A stretch of 64,000 bases of DNA from Chromatiaceae bacterium (lineage in GTDB: Bacteria > Pseudomonadota > Gammaproteobacteria > Chromatiales > Chromatiaceae). Location of the stretch: positions 868,001-932,000 of the forward strand of contig JACKMT010000002.1 of assembly GCA_024235255.1 (NCBI GenBank), given 5' to 3'. Shown here one piece after another: positions 50,894-59,010 of this stretch (positions within the stretch are counted from its first letter, which is position 1; each line of letters opens with the position of its first letter). The translations under genes were made by a program, and so were the position numbers. The notes below the pieces were generated by a model, which searched no databases, was not told where the DNA came from, and saw only the letters and a list, made by a program, of their open reading frames with translations.

Positions 50894-52564
50894 GTGAAAG
50901 CGTTCAATCATACCAAGTACCGCCCGGTCCCGCCGGTTACCTTACGCAACCGGCAGTGGCCGGACCGCACAATTACCCAGGCACCGCGTTGGGCGAGCGT
51001 CGATCTGCGGGACGGTAACCAGGCGCTGCTGGAACCGATGAGCGTTGCGCAGAAACAGCGTCTTTGGAAGCTGTTGGTGAAGCTTGGTCTCAAGGAGATA
51101 GAGATCGGCTTTCCGTCGGCCAGCCAGCCGGACTACGACTTCGTCCGCTGGCTGATCGACAACGACCAGATCCCGGAAGATGTCACCGTGCAGGCGCTGG
51201 TGCAGGCCAGGGAAGATCTGATCACCCGCACCTTCGAGGCACTAAAAGGGGCCAGGCGCGCCATTGTGCACGTTTACAACTCCACATCCACGATCCAGCG
51301 CGAGCGTGTGTTCGCCAAGGACCGGGACGGCATCACCGCCATCGCGGTACAGGGCGCAGAGCTGCTGCGGCGGGAGGCGTTGAAACACCCGGACACCGAG
51401 TGGACCTTCCAATACTCGCCGGAGAGCTTCACCGGGACAGAGATGGATTTCGCGGTAGCGATATGCGATGCGGTGCTGGATGTGTGGCAGCCCACACCCC
51501 AGCGCCGCTGTATCATCAATCTGCCGTCAACGGTGGAGTCATCGACGCCCAATCTGTTTGCCGATCAGGTGGAGTACTTTGCCACCCATGTCCGCCGGCG
51601 CGACAGCATCCTGCTGTCGGTGCATACGCACAATGACCGGGGCTGCTCGGTGGCGGCCGCCGAATTGGCGATGCTGGCGGGCGCCGACCGGGTGGAGGGC
51701 ACGCTGCTCGGCAATGGCGAGAGAACCGGCAATATGGACATAGTGACCCTGGCGATGAATCTCTACAGCCAGGGTGTGGATCCGCAGCTCGATCTCTCCA
51801 ATCCGGACGAGATCATCCAGGTGGTATCCGACTGCACCGGCATTGCCGTGCACCCGCGCCACCCCTGGGTGGGCGAGTTGGTCTACACCGCGTTTTCGGG
51901 GAGTCATCAGGATGCGATCCGCAAATGCCTGCTCAAGCAGCAGCCGGACGAACCCTGGCAGGTCGCTTATCTACCGATCGATCCGAAGGATCTCGGCCGC
52001 GACTACCAGGCGGTCATCCGGGTAAACAGCCAGTCCGGCAAGGGCGGCGTCGCCTTCGTGTTGGAACGCGACTTCGGACTCAGCCTGCCGCGCTGGATGC
52101 AGGTGGAGCTGGCGCAGCTGGTGCAGAAAGCCAGCGAACAGCAGGGCGGAGAGATCGGGAGCGGGGAAATCCATCGGTTGTTCAAGGACCACTTCGTCCA
52201 CGAACAGGCGCCTTACTCACTGCTCGGATACCGGCTGGATCGGGAAGAGAGCGGCGTTATCGAAGCGCATATCCTGGAGCATGGCAAAAAGCGGCCGCTC
52301 ACCGGCGAAGGGGAGGGTGCTATCTCTGCTTTTGCCGACGCCTGGATGCGCTATAGCGGCCAGCAACTGAACATCGTCGACTTCCAGGAACACGCTATAG
52401 GGGAGGGAACGGACGCCGAAGCAGCCGCGTATGTGCAGGTCAATATCGGCGGCGCGCGGGTATCAGGCGCAGCTTTTGACCGGGACACTGTTAGTGCAGC
52501 GTTGAAGGCGTTGCTGTCGGCGTTGAATCGTCAGGCGTTGCAGCAGCGGATAAAAGCGGCTTAG
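50894..52564 (+). CDS. leuA: 2-isopropylmalate synthase, long form
   Basis: A 556-residue enzyme that condenses acetyl-CoA with 2-ketoisovalerate, the first step of leucine synthesis. SVDLRDGNQALLEPM (about 36-50) is the catalytic and metal-binding start. HTHNDRGCSVAAAE supplies the metal histidines, and LLGNGERTGNMDIVTL follows. LPIDPKDLGRDYQAVIRVNS and the C-terminal regulatory domain mark the long subfamily best known from actinobacteria, not the shorter E. coli type. The start codon is GTG with AGAGGG upstream. No other leucine gene is adjacent. Confidence 0.95.
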   Translation: MKAFNHTKYRPVPPVTLRNRQWPDRTITQAPRWASVDLRDGNQALLEPMSVAQKQRLWKLLVKLGLKEIEIGFPSASQPDYDFVRWLIDNDQIPEDVTVQALVQAREDLITRTFEALKGARRAIVHVYNSTSTIQRERVFAKDRDGITAIAVQGAELLRREALKHPDTEWTFQYSPESFTGTEMDFAVAICDAVLDVWQPTPQRRCIINLPSTVESSTPNLFADQVEYFATHVRRRDSILLSVHTHNDRGCSVAAAELAMLAGADRVEGTLLGNGERTGNMDIVTLAMNLYSQGVDPQLDLSNPDEIIQVVSDCTGIAVHPRHPWVGELVYTAFSGSHQDAIRKCLLKQQPDEPWQVAYLPIDPKDLGRDYQAVIRVNSQSGKGGVAFVLERDFGLSLPRWMQVELAQLVQKASEQQGGEIGSGEIHRLFKDHFVHEQAPYSLLGYRLDREESGVIEAHILEHGKKRPLTGEGEGAISAFADAWMRYSGQQLNIVDFQEHAIGEGTDAEAAAYVQVNIGGARVSGAAFDRDTVSAALKALLSALNRQALQQRIKAA

Positions 52565-52612
52565 ATTCATCGGTTGGCGCCGGCAGTGCAATGGACGCAG
52601 CGATCCGAACAA

Positions 52613-53578
52613 TCATCGGCTTGCGGCGTCATGCAGCCAGGAGTCGATAAGGTATCGTGCGATGGAGTCCTTGGGCGACAGGCGCCGGGTCGCTTGAGGA
52701 TCGCTCCAATCGCCGAATCCGGAGATCTCCTCCGCCGTGTACCAGCGTGCATCGACGATCTCGGCTGTGTCGATCACCAGTTCGGTGGTCTCGGCGATCG
52801 CGCGGAACCCCAGCATGATTGACGCAGGGAACGGCCAGGGCTGCGAATCCTGGTAACTGACGCTGCGCAGCCGGATACCCACCTCCTCGAAAACCTCCCT
52901 TGCCACTGCCTCCTCCAAGCTCTCTCCAGGTTCCACAAAGCCTGCCAGCGTGGTGTAGCCCCCCGGCGGCGAGCGGTGGTGATGCGCCAGCAGGCATCTG
53001 GGCGGCGACCCATCCGATGGCCACGTTTCCACCAGCATAATCACTGCGGGATCCGTACGCGGGTAGCTCTCCCGGCCGCAACGCTGATTGCTGCAAACAC
53101 GCAGGTGTCCGCCGTCACGGCTCTCGCTGGGTGCGCCGCAGTGGCCACAATAGCGGCTGTAGCGATGCCAGCGCAGTGAACTGCGGGCATACGCCGCAAG
53201 CGCTGCCTGGTCGGCTGCCAGCGACGGCCCTACACGGCGCAGATCGAGAAACTTTCCGTTGCGGGCTAGCTCCTCCGATTCGGATTGGGGTAGCGGTGAG
53301 ATGTCCGCCGCAAACAGCGGGATATTGGCCTCCAGTCCAAGAAAGATCGTTTCGCGGGCAATCTCCAGGATGTTGTGCGCTTGTTTGCGCGGCAGGTAAA
53401 TCAGCGTTGGGGTCTGGCGGGTATTCTCTGCCAAAGCAATCAGATTTCGATTCCGCCAGACCGGAAGTATCCGGGCACCGGGGGCAGCGAATTGCTGTGC
53501 CACCCAGGCTGAGTTTTTGCGCAGCCTGCCGGCACGATCGAGCAGGCACCCGGCGTACCGCTGGTTTGATCGATTCAT
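52613..53578 (-). CDS. nudC: NAD(+) diphosphatase / RNA-decapping Nudix enzyme
   Basis: A 321-residue enzyme that hydrolyses NADH and removes NAD caps from RNA. A zinc ribbon (CGHCGAP ... CSNQRCGRESYP) joins the N-terminal domain to the Nudix domain. The Nudix box is intact (GESLEEAVAREVFEEVGI), and the NudC-specific SQPWPFPASIMLGF follows. It converges with leuA. Confidence 0.95.
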   Translation of the reverse strand: MNRSNQRYAGCLLDRAGRLRKNSAWVAQQFAAPGARILPVWRNRNLIALAENTRQTPTLIYLPRKQAHNILEIARETIFLGLEANIPLFAADISPLPQSESEELARNGKFLDLRRVGPSLAADQAALAAYARSSLRWHRYSRYCGHCGAPSESRDGGHLRVCSNQRCGRESYPRTDPAVIMLVETWPSDGSPPRCLLAHHHRSPPGGYTTLAGFVEPGESLEEAVAREVFEEVGIRLRSVSYQDSQPWPFPASIMLGFRAIAETTELVIDTAEIVDARWYTAEEISGFGDWSDPQATRRLSPKDSIARYLIDSWLHDAASR

Positions 53579-53796
53579 TATCTGTCAGCTCCTTGGTTTC
53601 CCAGCATCGCGACCCGCCAGCCAGCGTTAAATTAAACGGCCTCGATTACCGGCACAAGTCAGTCGTTGGGTTGGACAAACTTTCTGGCAGAGAGACTTTG
53701 CTTGAATGGCTCATGTAATGTAACGTATCTGTCATATAAGTGGCTAAAATCCGGCTATTATTAGTAAAACCTGATTTAGCTGACATTGGAGCCACA

Positions 53797-54057
53797 ATGA
53801 AAATCAATATTGAGATAGACGTCACCCCGGAAGAGTTCAGAAAACTCATGGGCTGGCCGGACGTACAGGGATTTCAAAACGAGATATTCGATCAAATTCG
53901 CAACAATATGATTACCGGGGTCGAGGGTTATGACCCACTGAGCGTGATGCAGCCTTATCTGGCCCAGTCAGCCGGCGCCATGGATGCTTTTCAGAAGTTG
54001 ATAAGCGGTTTTATCAAGGTCTATGCAGAAGGCGGCGGCAAAAGTAAGCAAGAGTAG
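53797..54057 (+). CDS. DUF6489 family protein
   Basis: An 86-residue soluble protein starting MKINIEIDVTPEEFRKLMGW. The beta-strand start and the following helices (GFQNEIFDQIRNNM) match the pattern of DUF6489, found widely in proteobacteria. The frame is open to 53740, but the ATG at 53797 is the conserved start. The next gene starts 11 bases later. The function is unknown. Confidence 0.75.
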   Translation: MKINIEIDVTPEEFRKLMGWPDVQGFQNEIFDQIRNNMITGVEGYDPLSVMQPYLAQSAGAMDAFQKLISGFIKVYAEGGGKSKQE

Positions 54058-54068
54058 GTTATCCGGAT

Positions 54069-54299
54069 ATGCCCTATACACGAGAACAGGTTGAGGAGAT
54101 GGAGATTCTGCTGCTCTTTAATCTTGCCTCGACTCAGGAGGGGATAAAGGTACACAAAACAGCCGGCCGTGAAGCTATGGCGGCAACAGAGCGGTTGTAC
54201 AACAAGGGACTGATCACCCTGGTGGATGGTGGTTATCTGACCAATATCGGGTTCAGGGCGGCCGAACACGCGCAAGCGCTGCGGACGATTCTTTCCTGA
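54069..54299 (+). CDS. TIGR02647 family small protein
   Basis: A 76-residue protein. The segment TQEGIKVHKTAGREAMAATE followed by RLYNKGLITLVDGGYLTNIG resembles a small winged helix and matches, from memory, family TIGR02647, described as a putative DNA-binding protein. It follows the DUF6489 gene by 11 bases and is probably cotranscribed with it. Confidence 0.78.
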   Translation: MPYTREQVEEMEILLLFNLASTQEGIKVHKTAGREAMAATERLYNKGLITLVDGGYLTNIGFRAAEHAQALRTILS

Positions 54300-54368
54300 T
54301 CCTAGTATAGAGATACATGAGTACTGCCCTATAAATTAAAACCTAAATAAACTAAGAGGAGAGTTTTG

Positions 54369-55043
54369 ATGGAAGAGGCTGTGGAAAACATGCGACCTCA
54401 GTTCAATGCGTTACTTAGCATCCGCGACGAAAACGGCCAGGGCCTCACCCAGCAAGGCATGGCAGATAAACTGAATGCCGACGGCATACTCTCATTGACC
54501 GGTCAACCGTGGAGCAAATACTCGGTTCGCCGCATTCTGAAAAAGCTCGAACTGCAGACGGAAATATCAGCCAATCAGTCAAAAAGCAGTGTTACACCAA
54601 GCTACCAGAGTGCTGCCGCCGAATCGAAGGAGCGCGACCTCGACGAACACTCACCGTTGCGTCAATGGAGCTACTATGAATCCATTCGGGGTGTTATCGA
54701 AGAACTCACAGCGCAGCCGTACACAGTGCAGGATCTTGTTCAGCAGCTCAATGAAAGGCAGGTCGCCACCACCGACGGCGGTCAATGGAGCGAAAGTGCC
54801 GTTACCCGGGCGCTGCGAACGCTGAAGCCGAACAATAACAGCATTCAGTCCAGTGACGACGAAATCAGGAATCGGATCAGACAGGGTTTCTACGATACCG
54901 AGAGTGAGCGTTTCGTTGCGCTGCCTAAAGAGAAGAAGGATAAGAAGCAGGCGGGGGAAGCGCCAGAATCGAAGCCGGAGAAGAAATCAAAGAAAGAGAA
55001 GAAAACCAAAAAGGGTAATAACGGGAAAGGCAAAAAAAAGTAA
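54369..55043 (+). CDS. protein with two recombinase-type HTH modules and lysine-rich tail
   Basis: A 224-residue protein starting at an ATG behind AAGAGGAG. Two segments have the pattern of the serine-recombinase helix-turn-helix: MADKLNADGILSLTGQPWSK (residues 31-50) with VRRILKKL, and LVQQLNERQVATTDGGQWSE (about 121-140) with VTRALRTL. There is no resolvase catalytic domain. The last 40 residues are mostly Lys, Glu and Gly, resembling nucleic-acid-binding tails of nucleoid proteins. I know no functional assignment. A DNA-binding role is inferred. The neighbours are small conserved genes and a hemerythrin. Confidence 0.7.
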   Translation: MEEAVENMRPQFNALLSIRDENGQGLTQQGMADKLNADGILSLTGQPWSKYSVRRILKKLELQTEISANQSKSSVTPSYQSAAAESKERDLDEHSPLRQWSYYESIRGVIEELTAQPYTVQDLVQQLNERQVATTDGGQWSESAVTRALRTLKPNNNSIQSSDDEIRNRIRQGFYDTESERFVALPKEKKDKKQAGEAPESKPEKKSKKEKKTKKGNNGKGKKK

Positions 55044-55137
55044 GACTGACGGGCTGGCCGGTTATTCGGTATCAGTTATTTTGCGGTTTATTGAGTTTAT
55101 AAATCTACCAAATCCAAAGCCAGAGGTATCTACCGAC

Positions 55138-55539
55138 ATGCCTATTGTAACCTGGAGTGAAGAGTACGATGTAAACGTGGAAAAAATCGATAAGCAGCAC
55201 AGGCATCTGCTCCAGCTGGTAAACGATCTCCACGCCGCAGTGGAAGCATGCATCGATAAAAACAAGCTGCGGAAAATGCTGATTGAATTAACGGAATTCA
55301 CCCGTACCCATTTTGCTACCGAAGAGCAGTTGATGATTAAGCACGACTACCCCGAAAAAAATGCGCATCAAAAAGAGCATAAAATGCTGCTCAGACACCT
55401 AGGCGATCTCGTCACCGCGGTCTCCAATGGAAAATACCCTACTTTTTATTCCGACTACGATGTCTCAACCGATTGGGCTTTGGTTCACATCAATGAGTAC
55501 GACAAACCCCTGGGGGATTTTCTCAACCAGGTCGGATAA
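55138..55539 (+). CDS. bacteriohemerythrin
   Basis: A 133-residue four-helix oxygen-binding protein with a di-iron site. All seven ligands are present: His21 (KQHRHL), His58 and Glu62 (THFATEEQ), His77 and His81 (HQKEH), His117 and Asp122 (HINEYD). The frame is open upstream to 54853 in another frame of the previous gene, but the ATG at 55138 has AGAGGT before it and matches the family start VTWSEEYDV. Such proteins carry or sense oxygen and suit microaerobic habitats. Confidence 0.93.
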   Translation: MPIVTWSEEYDVNVEKIDKQHRHLLQLVNDLHAAVEACIDKNKLRKMLIELTEFTRTHFATEEQLMIKHDYPEKNAHQKEHKMLLRHLGDLVTAVSNGKYPTFYSDYDVSTDWALVHINEYDKPLGDFLNQVG

Positions 55540-55571
55540 TCTGTGAAGAAGAAGGCAGCGAGGTTCAGAAC

Positions 55572-55796
55572 ATGACCCTGAACGAATGGGAGAAAGAGAA
55601 TAGCAAACTCAAATCGATGTGGGTTGTCTCCATTATGCTTTTTTGGTTCAGCGTCAGTTTTCAAACTGTGCTTTACATCGTAGATAACAGGCTCAATCTG
55701 ATACTCACCTCAGTCATTGGGGGCATGCTGGTTATTGGTATCGCGTTAAAGATTAAACTTCAGCGCCACCTTGCCAAAAAAGCAGGCGCCAAGTGA
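55572..55796 (+). CDS. small membrane protein, two helices
   Basis: A 74-residue protein with two predicted membrane helices (about 16-36 and 43-62) and a basic C terminus (KIKLQRHLAKKAGAK). It begins 32 bases after the hemerythrin stop on the same strand, so the two may be cotranscribed. GAGG at 55559-55562 is a possible ribosome site. The family is unknown. Confidence 0.6.
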   Translation: MTLNEWEKENSKLKSMWVVSIMLFWFSVSFQTVLYIVDNRLNLILTSVIGGMLVIGIALKIKLQRHLAKKAGAK

Positions 55797-55809
55797 ATGC
55801 ATTGAGTTG

Positions 55810-56214
55810 CTATCTAGCTTCTCCGGGATAAAGATGTTGCAGCATTAATTGACGGATATCTTCCGGAATAGGAATCGAAGCTTTTCTCTGGTGATCAAAA
55901 TGTACGAGCACCGAGGTTCCGGAAGCGCACTTCTCTCCATGCTGCCAGGCTTCCTGGTAGACGTCGAAAGACGAATTGCCGATGCGGCCGATATAGCAGC
56001 GTAGCTCCACCGGGTACTCATAATAGAGCTCGCCGTGAAATGAGACATCGAATCTGGCCAGTATCAAACGCCACCTCTTCACGTCAAGATCCGGGGTAAA
56101 CCAGCGGAACACCGGATCGCGCGCGCCCTCGAACCATCCGGGTACGACGGTATTGTTGATATGTCCCAGCGCATCCGTTTCAAGAAATCTGGGTTTGATG
56201 GTTTCGCTGATCAT
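55810..56214 (-). CDS. acyl-CoA thioesterase, 4-hydroxybenzoyl-CoA thioesterase fold
   Basis: A 134-residue hotdog-fold protein. RFLETDALGHINNTVVPGWF (residues 9-28) is the catalytic segment with Asp14, like the TDAxG motif of YbgC-type enzymes. SFHGELYYEYPVEL and SVLVHFDHQ follow as expected. It probably hydrolyses an acyl-CoA ester in the cytoplasm; the substrate is unknown. It converges with the small membrane protein gene. Confidence 0.85.
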   Translation of the reverse strand: MISETIKPRFLETDALGHINNTVVPGWFEGARDPVFRWFTPDLDVKRWRLILARFDVSFHGELYYEYPVELRCYIGRIGNSSFDVYQEAWQHGEKCASGTSVLVHFDHQRKASIPIPEDIRQLMLQHLYPGEAR

Positions 56215-56538
56215 ATTGGTTTTATCCGATTAAATTTGATGCGTACAGATTACACCATAGATGCACTTCAGGCTTTCGGTAAGGACTTGGTTCTGTTGCC
56301 GAGTGGTATATCTCCCGCAGAGTAAGCTTGAGCGACAACTTGTCGCATCCATCGGCATTGAAGCTGGGTACCAAACTGGAAACCGTAACTTTGGGATAAA
56401 GCAACCTACGCTCGTTCACACCCTTCTTCGAATTGGTTGGACTGAATCGCGTCAGACGCTAAAGGACAGTGCTTTTGCTTCCAGACTTCCTGATAATAAT
56501 TAATATTCTGATAAATCATAAGCTTAGTTAACTAATCC
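56215..56538. other. intergenic region before toxin-antitoxin operon
   Basis: 324 bases with no convincing gene. An 80-codon frame on the plus strand (56261-56503) lacks a ribosome site and any recognisable motif. The base composition falls towards AT on the right, leading into the antitoxin promoter. Confidence 0.5.
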
Positions 56539-56567
56539 TTGACAAGTGACATTTCATCACGCATATT
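56539..56567 (+). promoter_or_regulatory. promoter of Xre-RES operon
   Basis: A perfect TTGACA box, a 17-base spacer and CATATT (4 of 6). The expected start lies just before or inside the first operator, as expected for an autoregulated antitoxin. Confidence 0.55.
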
Positions 56568-56570
56568 AAA

Positions 56571-56586
56571 AGTACAAAAACGTACT
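56571..56586. promoter_or_regulatory. operator 1, AGTAC-N6-GTACT
   Basis: A perfect 5-bp inverted repeat with a 6-base A-rich centre, directly downstream of the -10 box of the toxin-antitoxin promoter. It is a candidate binding site for the Xre antitoxin. Confidence 0.5.
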
Positions 56587-56610
56587 AAATTAATAAAAAT
56601 ATGTGTTATT

Positions 56611-56632
56611 GTACTTATAAGAAAATAAGCAC
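56611..56632. promoter_or_regulatory. operator 2, GTACTTAT/ATAAGCAC dyad
   Basis: GTACTTAT and ATAAGCAC form an inverted repeat with 7 of 8 paired bases around a 6-base centre, 32 bases before the antitoxin start. It shares GTACT with operator 1. Confidence 0.4.
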
Positions 56633-56664
56633 TATAACTGGACGAAAATGAGAGGAAGACGACC

Positions 56665-57069
56665 ATGTCAGCAGAGACCGCAAAGAGGCTCGCTGCCCAA
56701 CCGTCGAGAACCGCCGGGGCTGCGCTGCGGACGTTTTTCAACATTGCATCCGCATGGAACCTGAACGAGACAGAGGCGATGACCCTGCTCGGCTTCGACG
56801 AGAGGACGCGAAGTACCTATTTCAAGTGGAAACGCGACCCGGAAAGTGCCCGGATAACCAAAGAGAAGCTGGAGCGTCTCTCTTATATCTTCGGGATCTA
56901 CAAGGATCTGCAAATTTTGTTGCCAAAGAGCGAATCCGCGGATGGCTGGATTCACCGGCCGAATGACGCAACGCCCTTTGGCGGCCTTCCTGCGCTAACA
57001 AGAATGCTGTCAGGCAACGTGGCGGATCTGTACGTGGTTCGTAAATACCTGGATGCCCAGCGTGGCTGA
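56665..57069 (+). CDS. Xre/MbcA/ParS-type antitoxin
   Basis: A 134-residue protein with an N-terminal helix-turn-helix (about 20-70; NLNETEAMTLLGFDERTRST) and a C-terminal DUF2384-like domain that neutralises RES toxins. That domain holds WIHRPNDATPFGGLPALTRM, followed by LYVVRKYLDAQRG. GAGAGGAAG precedes the ATG. Its last 17 bases overlap the toxin start, which is typical of these pairs. It is expected to repress its own promoter. Confidence 0.9.
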   Translation: MSAETAKRLAAQPSRTAGAALRTFFNIASAWNLNETEAMTLLGFDERTRSTYFKWKRDPESARITKEKLERLSYIFGIYKDLQILLPKSESADGWIHRPNDATPFGGLPALTRMLSGNVADLYVVRKYLDAQRG

Positions 57070-57766
57070 AGATGACGCCGTTCAACTCTCCGATGTCCGA
57101 TGGCAACCCTCGTGGCGGCTGGTTCCCAGCCGCTTTCCTCCTGTCGGTCTTTTTGATCGCGTCGCAAGCGCCGGGGATCTCGATACCGTCATGGATATTG
57201 AAGGTCTGACCAATGACCGCCTACGGGAAGAGGTTGGCGATCTCAAGCTCGTTCCCGACGAAGAGCGCATTTTTGGGCCCTGTACGACGCCGATCATGGC
57301 GGCATTCACCCATCTGAATCCTGCAGGGAGCCGCTTTTCAGATGGGAGCTATGGCGTCTACTATGCTGCGAATAGCGTTGCTACGGCGATTGCCGAAACC
57401 ATTTTCCACCGCGAACGCTTCTTGCGTGCAACGAAGGAACCGTCCATTGAGATCGACATGCGCTCGTATGCCTCGGACGTCGATGACCAGTTCCACGATA
57501 TACGCGGTCAACAAGAGACAAGACCTGAGCTTTATCACCCCAATCCAGACAGATACGGATTTGCTCAATCCTTTGCTGATTCGCTTCGGGCCGAAGGCTC
57601 CAACGGCATTGTCTATGAGAGTGTCCGTGATGCCGGTGGGGAGTGCATCGCCGTCTTCAGGCCGCGTCTTCTCGCGCCGGTTGCTCAAGGGGCTCACTAC
57701 TGCTTTGTCTGGGATGGTGAGGCAATCACCGGGGTATACATAAAGGCCGAGTATCAGCGCAAATAA
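57053..57766 (+). CDS. RES-domain toxin
   Basis: A 237-residue protein with the RES fold, an NAD-degrading toxin domain. The three name-giving residues are Arg94 (AGSRFSDGSYGVYY), Glu115 (AIAETIFHRERF) and Ser190 (GIVYESVRDAGG), all intact. Known RES toxins consume NAD by phosphorolysis or hydrolysis and stop growth. Its start overlaps the antitoxin gene. The pair could be a stability module or a phage-defence element. Confidence 0.92.
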   Translation: MPSVAEDDAVQLSDVRWQPSWRLVPSRFPPVGLFDRVASAGDLDTVMDIEGLTNDRLREEVGDLKLVPDEERIFGPCTTPIMAAFTHLNPAGSRFSDGSYGVYYAANSVATAIAETIFHRERFLRATKEPSIEIDMRSYASDVDDQFHDIRGQQETRPELYHPNPDRYGFAQSFADSLRAEGSNGIVYESVRDAGGECIAVFRPRLLAPVAQGAHYCFVWDGEAITGVYIKAEYQRK

Positions 57767-58356
57767 CGGTTTCTTTGCTGATTGAACGCGGTTGATTTGC
57801 TTGATCCGACACGTTGATTTCTCCAGCCACCCTCTGATAAGCCTGCATTGCCCATAGATCACTCCGCTCCTTCCGGGCTTATTGTTACAGCTCTATCAGT
57901 AGCGAAAAATGCACCTCAAAGAATTTGATTCATCTCTCGCAAAATCAATCGCTTGCAGCGATCGATTTCGGGGACACTTCACTGTGTTGCGGGAACCTCT
58001 GAGTTTTTCAGCGGCCCGGGGGCAAGCAGGTGCAGCGTAAGGGAGTCTATGTCGTTAATGCGCAGATTGCGCCTCTTGCTGGTAGAAATGTCGCTGGTAA
58101 TTCGATGACAATCGACTATATTCTAGAAACACGGGGCATCGCGTCCAAGTCGGGGTGGTACAGTATCGGAATACGATTCCCGTCAGTCGTGTCGAGGTCT
58201 GATAAAACCCGAATGATGGGCACTGGCGTGCAGCGCTGTACTACCCATCAAATCCTGCCGAACCGCTTCTGAATGATGGCAATCACAGCCACCGGCAACT
58301 TTTTGACCCTCGATCAGAGTTCATCAGAAGCAAACATCGAATCAGGGAGAAAACAA
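57767..58356. other. gene-poor gap after RES toxin
   Basis: 590 bases without a gene I can support. The frames found lack ribosome sites and motifs. The plus-strand frame at 58030-58272 (80 codons) could be a decayed remnant. A GGGAG ribosome site at the right end belongs to the next gene. The gap marks the border between the toxin-antitoxin pair and the GC-rich block. Confidence 0.45.
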
Positions 58357-58935
58357 ATGTCACATAAAAAAATAGGTTGGGTTGGCGTTGCCGCTGCGGT
58401 CATGGGGCTGGCGTTCTCTGGTGCCAGCCATAGTGAAGACTGCGATATCGGGCTGCTAGGGATCGCCGACCTGGGCCCGGTCGCGAGTACCCGCCTCGGG
58501 GGCTTGTTGATGTCCGGATTACGAGGCAAATACGAGGTTTCGGTGGCCTATCTTGGCAGCAGAGAAACTCGGCGTGGCCGACCGCTGGAATGTAAGCCGG
58601 TCAAGTACCGCGTCGACACCTATTATGACGCGGGAAAGGGTGCGATCGGGGTGGTGCCGGGAGAGGTGCAGACGCTCGACCCCTGGAGCGTAGGGCGGAC
58701 AGCCGTGTCGAATGTACGGCTGCCAAATGATGTTGCCAATGCCGGCGACGTGCTTTCCGGTGCCGATATCGTTGGCTTCAGCCTGAATGTCGGACCGACA
58801 AAGCCCGGCTGCGCCGTGCTCGGTAGCGGCAATTATCTGCCCGAGGGAGGGGATGGCTCTGTTGTGCCGATGCCGTTCGCGCTGATGCCGAACTATTCGC
58901 GATCCGCCGGCAACCTGGCCTGCGGTCAACGCTGA
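58357..58935 (+). CDS. exported protein of unknown function
   Basis: A 192-residue protein with a clear signal peptide (residues 1-26, MSHKKIGWVGVAAAVMGLAF, cleavage near ASHSED). The mature part is Gly- and Val-rich with four cysteines (EDCDIG, LECKPV, PGCAVL, NLACGQR), which could form two disulfides. No family is recognised. The frame is open to 58273, but the ATG at 58357 has GGGAG before it and starts the signal. It lies 75 bases before the sulfatase-fold gene on the same strand. Confidence 0.7.
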   Translation: MSHKKIGWVGVAAAVMGLAFSGASHSEDCDIGLLGIADLGPVASTRLGGLLMSGLRGKYEVSVAYLGSRETRRGRPLECKPVKYRVDTYYDAGKGAIGVVPGEVQTLDPWSVGRTAVSNVRLPNDVANAGDVLSGADIVGFSLNVGPTKPGCAVLGSGNYLPEGGDGSVVPMPFALMPNYSRSAGNLACGQR

Positions 58936-59010
58936 GTCGGCGCCCGAACGCGGTACCTGTACGACGCCGTCAAGTCCGCAACGGGCGGCTTAACCTCGGG
59001 GACTGAGCAG

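Noticed and set aside
57338..57862. 174-codon minus-strand frame
   Set aside because: Mostly antisense to the RES toxin; no ribosome site or family signature.
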